Assembly: GCA_963678205.1 (NCBI GenBank)
Contig: OY782760.1
Location: 868,001 to 932,000 of the forward strand
Direction of reading: 5' to 3'
Origin: G963556115 sp963678205
Lineage (GTDB): Bacteria; Planctomycetota; SZUA-567
DNA: 64,000 nt
The position numbers and the translations under genes were made by a program. The notes beneath the pieces were generated by a model that saw only the letters and a list, made by a program, of their open reading frames with translations, was not told the DNA's origin and did not search any database. How positions within the stretch are numbered: position 1 is the first letter of the stretch; each line of letters opens with the position of its first letter. Shown here piece by piece: positions 1 to 9,318 of this stretch.

Positions 1-695
1 AATTATTGCATATTAATAACCTTGCTAAAAGTAAGGATCCTTTTGCTGGAGTAAATATTGTTGCAGTGCCAGGTGGATTTACGTATGGCGATGATGTTGC
101 TAGTGGTAAAGTTCTGGCTGTTGAATTGGCTCATGTTCTGGGCGATAAAATGAAAGCGTTTGTTGACAGAGGCGGGCTTGTAATCGGTATCTGTAATGGT
201 TTTCAGGTTTTGGTGAAGACAGGGTTGTTGCCAGATGCGAGATTTTCTTCAGCAATCGAAAGAAAAGCTACGCTGACCTTTAATGATTCGCATAAATTCG
301 AATGCAGGTGGGTGCGGTTAAAAGCGGCTGAGAATACTAAATGTGTATTTGCTGATCAAGGAGAAGAAATTGAAGTTCCTGTTGCACATGGTGAAGGCAA
401 GTTTATATGCCGTACTCCTGAGATTCTTCAAGAGCTCATTGATAATGGTCAGGTTGTATACCGTTATGCTACAGAGGATGGTAGTGAGCCTGTTTATCCT
501 CAGGATCCTAATGGGTCGGATGATCATATTGCCGGGATATGTGATGCTACAGGCCGAGTTTTTGGGTTAATGCCACATCCTGAAAGACATGTTTTCAGTT
601 ATCAACATCCAAGAGCTCAACGTGAAGAACGTACAGGTGAAGGTGAGGGTATTAGACTTTTCCAGAGAGCTGTGCAGTATTGTAAAGAATGTTAA
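1..695 (+). CDS. purQ: Phosphoribosylformylglycinamidine synthase, glutaminase subunit (partial, 5' end cut by window)
   Basis: Class I glutamine amidotransferase that supplies ammonia for the FGAM synthase step of purine synthesis. The frame is open to the left edge, so the N-terminus lies outside. Visible motifs are the PGGFTYGDD oxyanion region, the nucleophile elbow GICNGF (Cys about residue 63 of the visible part), a conserved HGEGKF segment and the HPERH motif with the catalytic His near the end. It ends shortly after this domain. I cannot see whether it is a free PurQ or the C-terminus of a large PurL, but the GKVLA...GLLP type of sequence fits stand-alone PurQ proteins. It is followed 52 bases later by accA on the same strand. 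Confidence 0.9.
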   Translation, partial: LLHINNLAKSKDPFAGVNIVAVPGGFTYGDDVASGKVLAVELAHVLGDKMKAFVDRGGLVIGICNGFQVLVKTGLLPDARFSSAIERKATLTFNDSHKFECRWVRLKAAENTKCVFADQGEEIEVPVAHGEGKFICRTPEILQELIDNGQVVYRYATEDGSEPVYPQDPNGSDDHIAGICDATGRVFGLMPHPERHVFSYQHPRAQREERTGEGEGIRLFQRAVQYCKEC

Positions 696-747
696 GAACG
701 CATATAGAAAAATTATAAAATTATAAATCTGTAAAGGATTATCTTAA

Positions 748-1860
748 ATGGCAGGAATAGACATTTTACCTTTTGAACAACCACTGCATGATCTGCGAGT
801 GCGCATTAATGAGCTGCTGGAAAGTGAAGGACAGTCTGAGGAAATGCAGAGTCATGCAAGAATAATGCAGGACCAAGCGGATGAAATGGAGAGGAATCTT
901 TATGCTAATCTGTCTCCTTGGAATGTTATACAGATTGCTCGTCATCAGAATAGACCTACAACTAGAGATTATATCGATATGATTTTCGGTGATTTTCAGG
1001 AATTGCATGGGGATAGAGCTTATAGAGATGATCTGGCGATTGTTACTGGTCTTGGTGAGCTTGGTGGTAAAAGAGTTATGCTTGTTGGACAGCACAGGGG
1101 TAGAAATGTTGAGGAGAGGCATCAAAGTCATGCTGGGTGCTCTCATCCAGAAGGATATAGAAAAGCTCTACAGAAAATGAGATTGGCAGAGCGCTTTAAT
1201 ATTCCTATTGTCTGCCTTGTAGATACTAAAGGTGCGTATCCTGGTATAGGAGCAGAAGAGCGTGGGCAGGGTATTGCTCTTGCAGAGAATATTAGGGACA
1301 TGAGCTTGATTCGTGTGCCAATAATTTGTTGTATTATTGGTGAAGGTGGATCAGGTGGTGCTCTTGCGGTTGCAGTAGGTAATAGAGTGCTTATGATGCA
1401 GCATGCTTATTATTCGGTTATTTCTCCTGAAGGTTGTGCTTCTATTTTGTGGCGTGATGGCGAAAGAAAAATAGATGCTGCGAATGTTTTAAAACTTACA
1501 AGTAAGGACTTATATTCTCGGGGATTTATTGATGGTATTATTGAAGAGCCTCTGGGAGGAGCACACAGAAATCCACAACAAGCAGCAGAGAATATGAAAG
1601 ATGCTATTTTAAAAAATATTGCAGAAATAGAAGGTATGAGCGCTGATGAGCTTGCAAATGACAGATATAATAAGTTCAGAGCTTTTGGCGAGTTTATTAC
1701 TGTAGAAGATCCGGTAACTATTTTAGGTAGGCCGGTAAATAAAGCTGTTGATGTGGCTGAAGAAGAGGTGCAGCCTGTTGAAGTTGAAAATATTGAAGAG
1801 GAAGCACCGGAGGAAGCGCGAATTCTGGAAGATGCAGAAGAGAAAAAAGAAGAGGAATAA
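748..1860 (+). CDS. accA: Acetyl-CoA carboxylase carboxyltransferase subunit alpha
   Basis: Alpha half of the carboxyltransferase that moves CO2 from biotin to acetyl-CoA, the first committed step of fatty acid synthesis. It works with AccD, which is not in the window. The family's central signatures are present: PEGYRKAL, a DT-GAYPGxGAEERGQ stretch, the oxyanion motif GEGGSGGALA and SVISPEGCASILW. The usual DTPGAYPG reads DTKGAYPG here. The C-terminal 40 or so residues are an acidic Glu-rich tail (about 330-370) with no counterpart in E. coli AccA (319 aa). pyrF starts 5 bases after the stop, which suggests translational coupling. Confidence 0.95.
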   Translation: MAGIDILPFEQPLHDLRVRINELLESEGQSEEMQSHARIMQDQADEMERNLYANLSPWNVIQIARHQNRPTTRDYIDMIFGDFQELHGDRAYRDDLAIVTGLGELGGKRVMLVGQHRGRNVEERHQSHAGCSHPEGYRKALQKMRLAERFNIPIVCLVDTKGAYPGIGAEERGQGIALAENIRDMSLIRVPIICCIIGEGGSGGALAVAVGNRVLMMQHAYYSVISPEGCASILWRDGERKIDAANVLKLTSKDLYSRGFIDGIIEEPLGGAHRNPQQAAENMKDAILKNIAEIEGMSADELANDRYNKFRAFGEFITVEDPVTILGRPVNKAVDVAEEEVQPVEVENIEEEAPEEARILEDAEEKKEEE

Positions 1861-1865
1861 AAACT

Positions 1866-2810
1866 ATGGAACACTTCGCAGACAGATTGTTAAAGGCATC
1901 TAAAGAAAAAAAAAGTGTAACTGTTGTTGGCATTGATCCTGCTTTTGATAAATTTCCTCCTGCTTTACAAGAGATGGTAGATGATCCGGTAAATCGTCAG
2001 GAGGCGCTAGAGATTTTTGGTAAAGGGATAATTGATGCTGTAAAAGATTATGTCCCGGCTGTAAAACCTAATATTGCATTTTATGAAGCACATGGTGTTC
2101 CTGGTATAATGGCATATATTACGGTTTGTTCTTATGCTCATAGCTCAGGGCTTCTTGTCATTGGCGATATTAAGCGTGGCGATATTGGAAGTACGGCCGC
2201 TGCTTATGCTGAAGGCATGATGCGCCCTGCAGCAAAGAATGGGAAAGTTGCTAATCCGTTTCAAATAGGTCCACATGATGCTGTAACCCTGAACCCTTAT
2301 CTAGGATATGATAGTATTGGACCTTTCTTTGATGTTGCAAAAGAAAATGGGCAGGGTATGTATATCCTTGTAAAGACTTCAAATCCTACAAGTGCTGAAT
2401 TGCAGGATTTAGAATTAAAATCTGGCGGTACTCTTGCTGAAACAACTGCAAAATTAGTAAATACCTGGGCCGAAAGAATTTTAGGTGATTCCGGACTTTC
2501 CTCAATAGGGGCTGTTGTTGGGGCAACTCATCCTGATGAACTTGGGCGGTATAGAGAGATCATGCCTAATGTTTCGTTTCTAATTCCTGGTTATGGGGCT
2601 CAAGGCGGTACTGCGGCTGGAATTATGGGAGGATTTAAAAGTGATGGTTCTGGAGCAATTGTAAATGCAAGTAGATCTGTCATTTATGCCTGGATGAAAG
2701 AAGGTAAACCAAATGATTGGAAGGGTGCAGCGCAACGTGCTGTAATTGCTATGAATGCAGATATTAATACCGCTCTTAAAACAGCTGGGAAAAGTGGTAT
2801 TTTCAACTAG
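1866..2810 (+). CDS. pyrF: Orotidine 5'-phosphate decarboxylase, type 2
   Basis: Decarboxylates OMP to UMP, the last step of pyrimidine synthesis. The 314-residue length and motif set match the longer type-2 (subfamily 2) enzymes. It begins with a GIDP-FDKFPP segment, has KPNIAFYE (substrate-binding Lys), the catalytic IGDIKRGDIGSTA stretch with the Asp-Lys-Asp arrangement, NPYLGYDS, and a late PGYGAQGG phosphate-binding loop. It sits 5 bases after accA. A strong terminator follows at 2834, so this is the last gene of the purQ-accA-pyrF run. Confidence 0.95.
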   Translation: MEHFADRLLKASKEKKSVTVVGIDPAFDKFPPALQEMVDDPVNRQEALEIFGKGIIDAVKDYVPAVKPNIAFYEAHGVPGIMAYITVCSYAHSSGLLVIGDIKRGDIGSTAAAYAEGMMRPAAKNGKVANPFQIGPHDAVTLNPYLGYDSIGPFFDVAKENGQGMYILVKTSNPTSAELQDLELKSGGTLAETTAKLVNTWAERILGDSGLSSIGAVVGATHPDELGRYREIMPNVSFLIPGYGAQGGTAAGIMGGFKSDGSGAIVNASRSVIYAWMKEGKPNDWKGAAQRAVIAMNADINTALKTAGKSGIFN

Positions 2811-2833
2811 TTATATTTTAATACTATATTTTT

Positions 2834-2867
2834 TGCCTGCTGTGTTGTACAAGCAGGCAGTTTTTTT
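2834..2867 (+). terminator. Rho-independent terminator after pyrF
   Basis: A perfect 8-bp stem (TGCCTGCT / AGCAGGCA) with a 10-base loop is followed by a run of seven T. It lies 24 bases after the pyrF stop and before a convergent gene. Confidence 0.9.
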
Positions 2868-2909
2868 ATATTCAGGATATAAAGTAAAATAGCTCAGTTT
2901 AATAATAAT

Positions 2910-3896
2910 TTATTGTGGCGCGATTCTCTTGAGTCGTTCTATTTCAGATTTTGCCTTTGTGCTGAACTCGGCATTTTCTCCAGCTATATCAAGATATTCT
3001 TCAAAGTATTGTATAGCTTTTTTAGCGTCAAGTGGACTTGGAAAAGAATTTATTGCTTTATTTGCTGGAGGTGTGCTATAGTATAAAGCAAGATTATAAT
3101 TAGGAGCAGCTAGACGACTACCTGTACTTGAAGGTAGCATACTGGCTTTTTCAAGCATTGCGATGGCTTTTTCTTTATATATCTTGTAATTATCAGTCTG
3201 CATGTAAAAAGGCATGCTGTAAATAAGTCCCATTAAGTTATATGCTTCAGCAGAGCTATTATTGATTAGGGTAACGACTTCATCAAGCAGTGATAAGGCT
3301 TCAGTATATTTCCCAGAATCTTTCAAAATTTCAGCTTTTAAAATTCTCAGCATTTCACTTTTTGGTTCAATATTAATTCCAGTATCAATAGCATCTAATG
3401 CAGGTTTGAATTCGCTTTCGGGTATTTTGTAATTTGGATCCTGATTTTGCATGGCCTTTAAAGTCTGTGTTGCATAGCGTGAGGTAACTTGCCAATATAC
3501 TGAAGAAGCATAACCGAATATAGCATCAATCATTCTATTTTTAAAATAGATAGAGCCAGAGGAGGTGCGATTACCAGGATTTCCTGAGTAGAATTTTCTT
3601 GGCGGTGCTATTTTATTCATTCTATCTTTCCAGTAATTGTTACTCTCTATATCTGCAAATTTAGCAAGCTTATATGCTTCCTGAAATTCTTTTTCAGCGC
3701 TGGAATATTCCTTTGATTCAAAATAATTCGCTCCCTTATTCAAATGCTCAACTATTGGGATATCTTTTTCTTTTATCCAGGCTTCTACACTTTTACCAAA
3801 GTGACTGAAATAATAACCAATACCGAGAATACAAGCAATTATAAATAATAATATAAGTAATTTAAGGCCATTGCTTTTCTTTGATTTTTTTTTCAT
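2910..3896 (-). CDS. Membrane-anchored tetratricopeptide-repeat protein
   Basis: A 328-residue protein with a Lys/Ser-rich cytoplasmic start, one transmembrane helix at about residues 12-30 and an extracytoplasmic helical body. Helix pairs that read like TPRs occur at roughly 48-75 (GANYFESKEYSSAEKEFQEAY) and in the 165-260 stretch (AEILKDSGKYTEALSLLDEV; NLMGLIYSM...AIAMLEKA). No enzyme motif is visible. The gene starts 37 bases after the larger TPR gene ends and is the last of the minus-strand run. Both proteins share the layout of an N-terminal anchor and an external TPR body, so a shared scaffold role in the envelope is an inference. Confidence 0.7.
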   Translation of the reverse strand: MKKKSKKSNGLKLLILLFIIACILGIGYYFSHFGKSVEAWIKEKDIPIVEHLNKGANYFESKEYSSAEKEFQEAYKLAKFADIESNNYWKDRMNKIAPPRKFYSGNPGNRTSSGSIYFKNRMIDAIFGYASSVYWQVTSRYATQTLKAMQNQDPNYKIPESEFKPALDAIDTGINIEPKSEMLRILKAEILKDSGKYTEALSLLDEVVTLINNSSAEAYNLMGLIYSMPFYMQTDNYKIYKEKAIAMLEKASMLPSSTGSRLAAPNYNLALYYSTPPANKAINSFPSPLDAKKAIQYFEEYLDIAGENAEFSTKAKSEIERLKRIAPQ

Positions 3897-3933
3897 TGGT
3901 CATTAATCCTTATTACTTGGTTAAAAAGAATAT

Positions 3934-6900
3934 TTATTGAATCAGGTTATTTTGAAGATCTTTTAATCTATTTTGTGCAAGTTCTTTCCAGATCAAAGTA
4001 TTTTGTATCTCATCTTTTATTTCTTGAGAGACATTTGAATTGGATGAATCTACTATTTGATCTGTCTGAGTAATGACCATTAAGAACATTCTCTTTGCGT
4101 CATCAGGTTTACCCAGATTAATCATGGTCTCACCTATGTTGTAGAGTATTCTTGGGCCATCATAAATACTCAACCTATCTCTTGAACGCCTGTAAACCTG
4201 GAGTGCCTTTTCAAAGGCATCAATAGCATTAGTCCGTTTAGGAGGGTCGTTTAGCATAAAAAGCCTGCCTAGACTTGACCAACTATCGGCAAGTAAAAAG
4301 AATGAATTTCTTCTTATTTCCTGTAGATATTTGGGGTTTACAATTGGTCCTGCATTCACTCCGAGGACTGAGCGATTTCCTAATAATAATTTATCTGCAT
4401 CAAGCTCAAATAGTGTATTTGGGTATAATTCTTGGTTGATGACATCTTCTAAAAGAATTCTAACTTCGTTAGTATCTTTTGAGGAGCTACTGTCTGCCAG
4501 TACTCTTAGAGCAAGAGCAAGAAAATATTCATTCTGCATCCTTTCACGCATAACATCATAATAGTCCTCTGGTTCTTCGTTCAGAGAAATACCGACTTGA
4601 TCATTTGCAGAATATTTGAGTTTGTATCTTTCCAAACCCTCTCTTAGCATGTCTGCTGCTTTCTGGTAATAATCTCGCCATTCTAATGATTGAGGATCAC
4701 GTTTTTCTGTCTCTGCTTTTGTAAGTTCATTGAATCTGGCTTTTTCAGCAATATAAAACCATACTTTCCCGAGACCAAATGTCGCCCAGCGCCATGGGCG
4801 GGATGATGGTGCTATGCCTTCCTGTCTACGAACTTCATTGAATACCTGTAGCGATGTATCAGGGTAAACATCTCCGTCTTTATCTTCCTTTGCATATGGA
4901 AAATCTGGATCGCCAACTACGTTTATCAGAGTATTATCTTTAATTAGCTCTTCTGCGTCAAGATAAACTGCCCCAAGATAATACATGCTGCTCCTGCCGT
5001 CTGGAGTTCTTCTGCTTGAGTTGTCTCTGTATATCCTAAGAGCATCTTTGAAACGTTTTAAATACCAGTAGCATCTTCCTAACAGATTACTTGCCCAGCC
5101 AATTTGTGGTGATGAAGGGTAGTTGGCTACAAATATAGCCAAAGCGTCACTTGCTTTACCATATTTATTTGCAGCATAGTAGTTTCTCCCTGCTTCAATT
5201 AATGCTTTTTGTTCTAAAGCAAGATAATCGCCGCTTTTACCAATAAGCATGTATTTATCTGCAGATATTGCAGTAAGTTTTTTTGCTAAATCAATATCTC
5301 TAAATGGTTCCGCCCCTGCCAGTTGTGCTCGCCTTTTGTAAAGGTTTGCATTTTCCATCATAATATCACCAATATACTCCGGAGTATATTCATTAATTAA
5401 AAATTCATTGATCTCAGTCGCGTGAGATAGATCTCGTCTTGGAGTAGAAGCAAGTAGGCGAATTTCACTTGCATCTGGAGTGTAAGTGATTGTATCGAGT
5501 TCATCTATGGCTTCTTGCGATTTTTTTGTGTACTCCTCTGAAAGAGATCGTAAGCTCTGTATAACACGATTTTTTGTCAGTAGCACACTATTATCAAATG
5601 GAGCGAAATCTGATGCAGAAGGGAAAGGATCAATCATTGATCCTGAATCAGTAGGTAATATATATGTTCGGTAATTGCTATCAAGGAGCATTCTATTTAG
5701 CCATTGACGGTTTTGCATAGTTAGTAGTGAAGTGTCCTTATCTAATAATGCATACGCTGTTTCGGGGAATTCTAGTTTAGCAAAACTGTCTTTTGAGTAG
5801 AATTCTTCGCTGCTTAGTACTTCGTTCATTCTCCTAATAAAAATAGGCTTATACCTTTCAGAAAATTTACCTGTTGTAGCGACATTCTGAATAATATTTT
5901 GCATATTTTTGGGTAAAAGAGCCCAAACTCGCTTGCCGGGGTTGGGAGTGTTTTCTAGAGTCTCTTTATAGATTTTTTCACATAATCCTTCCCATGATTT
6001 AATGTCATCAACTGTAAGGAGTGATGATGAGGTTTTTTCAGGACCACCAAGAAATCTTACCGCTGACCTATCAAGTTCTCCTTCCATCAAGTATGAGATA
6101 GCAATTCCCAGTTTACTTGCAACTTCAATTTCAGGGCTCCAAAAATAAGTCCTAGTGTGTATTAATAACTTTCTGGCATCAGAGTAGTTACCATTAATCA
6201 TGTGAATTCTTGCAAGCATAATATTAGCTGGCCCGTCGTATTCTTGTAACTTCCCACCTTGTGAACCACTAAAATACATATTGGCCTTCCAGAGCAAGCT
6301 GCGTTTTTCACTCTCAGGTGTCAAGCGCTCTTTACTCAGTAGAGTAAGGGAGCCGCCGATAAGATTTTCTGTTATTAATGTGAGTGGTGCCAGGCTGCTT
6401 ATACCACTTTGTGAGATAGCTCTACCCAATGCTGTTGGAGTAAAAAGAGAACGTGGTGGTAGGAGATTGCCATTAGAGAAATCCTGCATTGTAAATTTAA
6501 TTTTATCAGATAATTTTTCTGATATATCCCAGATAGAATTCTCTGTGGTGGGAATAGTCAATGCCATGTTATAGTATGCGCGCCCTCCTGTAAAGTATGC
6601 TCTTCTTAGAATATCGCTTGGGGGACTGGCTGCAACAACTTTAGAAAATATTTCTGCTGCTTCACTGTATAAACGTCGTGCTTCTTCTATATTATTTTTA
6701 TCATCAGCAACTTTTGCTTTTGAAAAATATATATCACCAAGGCGCATTAGTGCTTGAAAATATTCTTTGCTGCGGTTGGCATGAAGTAAGAAAATTCTAT
6801 AGTATTTTTCAGCATTTTCAACTTCATTACGTTTTTCACTGAGCTCGGCAAGAAAGAAGTATAGAAGAGTTCTATCTTCAGGAAGTAACTCATATTTATG

Positions 6901-7635
6901 AGGAGACAGACTTTCAACTGTTTGCCATAATTCATTATTTGAGAGGTTTTCGACTTGGAATTGTTTTATTAAACTGTCTAGCTCGCTCTCTGCAAGATAA
7001 TATTGACCCGAATATATTGCTGAGCGTGCTAGCATATATCGTATGTACTGATTTCTGAGAAATTTTCTTGCAGCTAGAACTTTTTCATCAAATGGTTCAT
7101 CGTCTTTAAAGTATTGGGTGTCATATATTTTCTGTTCTCGTTCATCCCAATGTTTAGTCTCCCACTCTATAGCTTGAGCAAAAGCCCAGACTGCTCGTTG
7201 AAATGTATTGGCTTTATTTTGAGTGATTCTATCATTTGTGCCGTACAAAAAAAGACTTTCGCCAAACAGCATATATGGATTAGTAAGTTCGGGAGAGTTA
7301 TCCATCTGGTCTCTATAACTTTTGTGAGTAAACACATACTCAAAGTCTGTTTTGGCTTTTTGAATGGCTTCCTGAATTCTACCTTCACTATTATCCAACA
7401 AAGGATTGCTGGCTTCATTTAGCGCAGCAACGCTTCTATCATAGTAGAACGTGAGGGTTTTGGGCTTTTCTGTAACTTTTTTAGGGATTAGATTATATGC
7501 AAATAAACCTAGAATAATTGCCAACCCTAGAAAAAGAAATGGATGCAGCTTCCAAAGCAGAGAAAGAAGGTCTATTTTTTTTCTGCTTTCATCTGCTTCT
7601 GGTGTCTGGTTTTCTTTGTTATTCTCATCAGGCAT
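3934..7635 (-). CDS. Large membrane-anchored TPR protein
   Basis: A 1233-residue protein with a charged N-terminus (about 1-30), one transmembrane helix (about 32-48) and a very long helical body outside the membrane. TPR-like helix pairs are scattered through it, for example about 255-300 (LFFLAELSEKRNEVENAEKYYRIFL) and around 850-910 (NLLGRCYWYLKRFKDALRIY), and near the C-terminus (NIGETMINLGKPDDAKRMF). No catalytic motif is evident. It resembles tall-solenoid TPR proteins of PVC bacteria whose roles are unknown. It lies upstream of the smaller TPR gene on the same strand and downstream of the rluD-like gene with a gap of about 100 bases. Confidence 0.7.
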   Translation of the reverse strand: MPDENNKENQTPEADESRKKIDLLSLLWKLHPFLFLGLAIILGLFAYNLIPKKVTEKPKTLTFYYDRSVAALNEASNPLLDNSEGRIQEAIQKAKTDFEYVFTHKSYRDQMDNSPELTNPYMLFGESLFLYGTNDRITQNKANTFQRAVWAFAQAIEWETKHWDEREQKIYDTQYFKDDEPFDEKVLAARKFLRNQYIRYMLARSAIYSGQYYLAESELDSLIKQFQVENLSNNELWQTVESLSPHKYELLPEDRTLLYFFLAELSEKRNEVENAEKYYRIFLLHANRSKEYFQALMRLGDIYFSKAKVADDKNNIEEARRLYSEAAEIFSKVVAASPPSDILRRAYFTGGRAYYNMALTIPTTENSIWDISEKLSDKIKFTMQDFSNGNLLPPRSLFTPTALGRAISQSGISSLAPLTLITENLIGGSLTLLSKERLTPESEKRSLLWKANMYFSGSQGGKLQEYDGPANIMLARIHMINGNYSDARKLLIHTRTYFWSPEIEVASKLGIAISYLMEGELDRSAVRFLGGPEKTSSSLLTVDDIKSWEGLCEKIYKETLENTPNPGKRVWALLPKNMQNIIQNVATTGKFSERYKPIFIRRMNEVLSSEEFYSKDSFAKLEFPETAYALLDKDTSLLTMQNRQWLNRMLLDSNYRTYILPTDSGSMIDPFPSASDFAPFDNSVLLTKNRVIQSLRSLSEEYTKKSQEAIDELDTITYTPDASEIRLLASTPRRDLSHATEINEFLINEYTPEYIGDIMMENANLYKRRAQLAGAEPFRDIDLAKKLTAISADKYMLIGKSGDYLALEQKALIEAGRNYYAANKYGKASDALAIFVANYPSSPQIGWASNLLGRCYWYLKRFKDALRIYRDNSSRRTPDGRSSMYYLGAVYLDAEELIKDNTLINVVGDPDFPYAKEDKDGDVYPDTSLQVFNEVRRQEGIAPSSRPWRWATFGLGKVWFYIAEKARFNELTKAETEKRDPQSLEWRDYYQKAADMLREGLERYKLKYSANDQVGISLNEEPEDYYDVMRERMQNEYFLALALRVLADSSSSKDTNEVRILLEDVINQELYPNTLFELDADKLLLGNRSVLGVNAGPIVNPKYLQEIRRNSFFLLADSWSSLGRLFMLNDPPKRTNAIDAFEKALQVYRRSRDRLSIYDGPRILYNIGETMINLGKPDDAKRMFLMVITQTDQIVDSSNSNVSQEIKDEIQNTLIWKELAQNRLKDLQNNLIQ

Positions 7636-7740
7636 TATATGTTAACACTTTATACTTAAAATGTAGAAAATTGTACATTAATTATTAACTATATTGTACG
7701 GGTTGGGTGGCTATATTCAAGAATTTTAAAGCTATCTGTA

Positions 7741-8721
7741 TTATAACATTTCAAGTATCTTTATTGCCTGTTTCATATCGTATGGCAGATCGCTGGTAAA
7801 ATTCATACGTTTGCCAGTAACAGGGTGGTCAATTGTAAGACTTGCAGCATGAAGAGCTTGTCTGTTGAGTATTATTTTATTACTCTTCTTCTTACCCTGT
7901 AATTCTCCTTCACTTATTTCTGCCTCTCTGCCGTAATCTCTATCACAGAGTACTGGAGAACCAACAGATTTCATATGCAGTCTGATTTGATGTGTTCTGC
8001 CCGTTTTGATGTCACATTCTACAAGGGCAAATTTGCTATAATTCTTTATAGTTTTATAGTAAGTAAGTGAGTATTTTCCCCCAGCAGTATATAATGCCAT
8101 GCGTTTGTAATCGGAATGTGAACGAGCAATAAACCCCTCTATTTTGCCTTCGGTTGGATCAGGTACTCCACTGGTAAGAGTAATGTAGGTCTTTTCTGTG
8201 GTTCTGGAGGCAAATTGCTCTGCAAGTTCTCGATGTGCAATGTCTGTTTTAGCACAAATTACACAGCCTGTAGTATCTCTATCCAACCTATGGACTATTC
8301 CAGGTCTGAATTCATCCTCTCCTATACCTGAGAGCTCTTTACAGTGATATAGTAGAGCATTTACCAGTGTGCCTGTTTCATGCCCTGGAGCAGGGTGGAT
8401 AACAAAGTCAGCTTGTTTATTAATAACTATTATAGATTCATCTTCATATATAATGTCCAGCGGTATATTCTCAGCCTCAGCAGACATTTCTATTAGAGTC
8501 GGCAGTTTGACATGTAATTTGTCCTCTGGTTTTAATTTATATGATGGTTTAGTATTTTTTTCATTTACTGTTATAAAATCATCATCATCAAGAATTTTTT
8601 TTAAAAAACTTCGACTATGATCTTTTACTACTGTCGCTAGATATTTATCAATACGTGTCCCTGCATCTTTAGCATCTATAATGAAGTCTAAGGTTTTATC
8701 TGTTGTATTGGTGTAACGCAT
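7741..8721 (-). CDS. rluD: RluA/RluD-family pseudouridine synthase
   Basis: Converts uridines to pseudouridine in rRNA. An N-terminal S4-type RNA-binding region (about 18-75, with GTRIDKYLA and a KPSYKLKPEDKL end) is followed by the catalytic domain. The RluA-type signature HRLDRDTTG holds the catalytic Asp at residue 147. Further signatures are INKQADFVIHPAPGH and KTGRTHQIRLHMKSVG near 240. The length of 326 aa is normal for RluD. I assign RluD rather than RluC from overall layout only. A terminator separates it from the upstream coiled-coil gene. Confidence 0.88.
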   Translation of the reverse strand: MRYTNTTDKTLDFIIDAKDAGTRIDKYLATVVKDHSRSFLKKILDDDDFITVNEKNTKPSYKLKPEDKLHVKLPTLIEMSAEAENIPLDIIYEDESIIVINKQADFVIHPAPGHETGTLVNALLYHCKELSGIGEDEFRPGIVHRLDRDTTGCVICAKTDIAHRELAEQFASRTTEKTYITLTSGVPDPTEGKIEGFIARSHSDYKRMALYTAGGKYSLTYYKTIKNYSKFALVECDIKTGRTHQIRLHMKSVGSPVLCDRDYGREAEISEGELQGKKKSNKIILNRQALHAASLTIDHPVTGKRMNFTSDLPYDMKQAIKILEML

Positions 8722-8745
8722 TACTTGGTGGTTCTTTCTTTTAAT

Positions 8746-8780
8746 AAAAATACGGGAGGCTCTGGTGAAGCCTCCCGTAT
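8746..8780 (-). terminator. Terminator after the coiled-coil gene, before rluD
   Basis: Read on the minus strand, a 10-bp GC-rich stem (TACGGGAGGC / GCCTCCCGTA) is followed by a T run. It ends the nfeD-floA-coiled-coil unit just before the rluD start. Confidence 0.88.
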
Positions 8781-8781
8781 A

Positions 8782-9318
8782 CTATTTTAGTCCTAGTGGC
8801 TTGGAAAGTATTTCATTGATAACAAATGCTTGTCGGAGAGAACTCTTATTTTGTAGAATATCAATAACACTATGTTTTTGGAGTTTTATTGCTTCAAGTT
8901 CACTCTTAACTTTTTCTAAATGCTCCTGTTCTTTTTTTAGCCTTATCTCTTCGTCAAATTTCTTTTGAGTATTTTTTCTCTCTTCTTTCTGTCTCAGTTT
9001 CATTTCGTTTATATTGAATTCAGTCTGTCTTCGCTTGCGTTGCACTTCAACATCTTCATGAAGGCTTACTTCGTCCTCTTGCTGTTTTTCTTTATAGAGT
9101 GAGTCATAATACTCAGGCTCTTGCTCTTCTTCAATCCGAGATCGCTTTTCACGAATTTCAGGATCTGTAGTCATTTCTTTTATAAGTTCGCTAAATAAGC
9201 TGCCAAGTTTTGCAGGCTTCTTTTCTGAATGAGTGCTGGACTTATTACTTGAGGAGATGATACCTTTCTCTTTCAGTAAGTCAAGAAAATCCGCAGACTT
9301 TTTACTTTTTCTCATCAT
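8782..9318 (-). CDS. Charged coiled-coil protein of unknown function, linked to floA
   Basis: I do not recognise a family. The 178-residue protein is highly charged. Residues about 45-145 are rich in Glu, Lys, Arg and Gln and form a likely long coiled coil with no membrane segment. The short N-terminal part (KSKKSADFLDLLKEKGI) and the C-terminal LRQAFVINEIL segment are the only less charged parts. The start codon lies inside the floA 3' end (17-base overlap), so it is translated with floA. This tight coupling suggests a role at flotillin assemblies, by inference only. Confidence 0.7.
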   Translation of the reverse strand: MMRKSKKSADFLDLLKEKGIISSSNKSSTHSEKKPAKLGSLFSELIKEMTTDPEIREKRSRIEEEQEPEYYDSLYKEKQQEDEVSLHEDVEVQRKRRQTEFNINEMKLRQKEERKNTQKKFDEEIRLKKEQEHLEKVKSELEAIKLQKHSVIDILQNKSSLRQAFVINEILSKPLGLK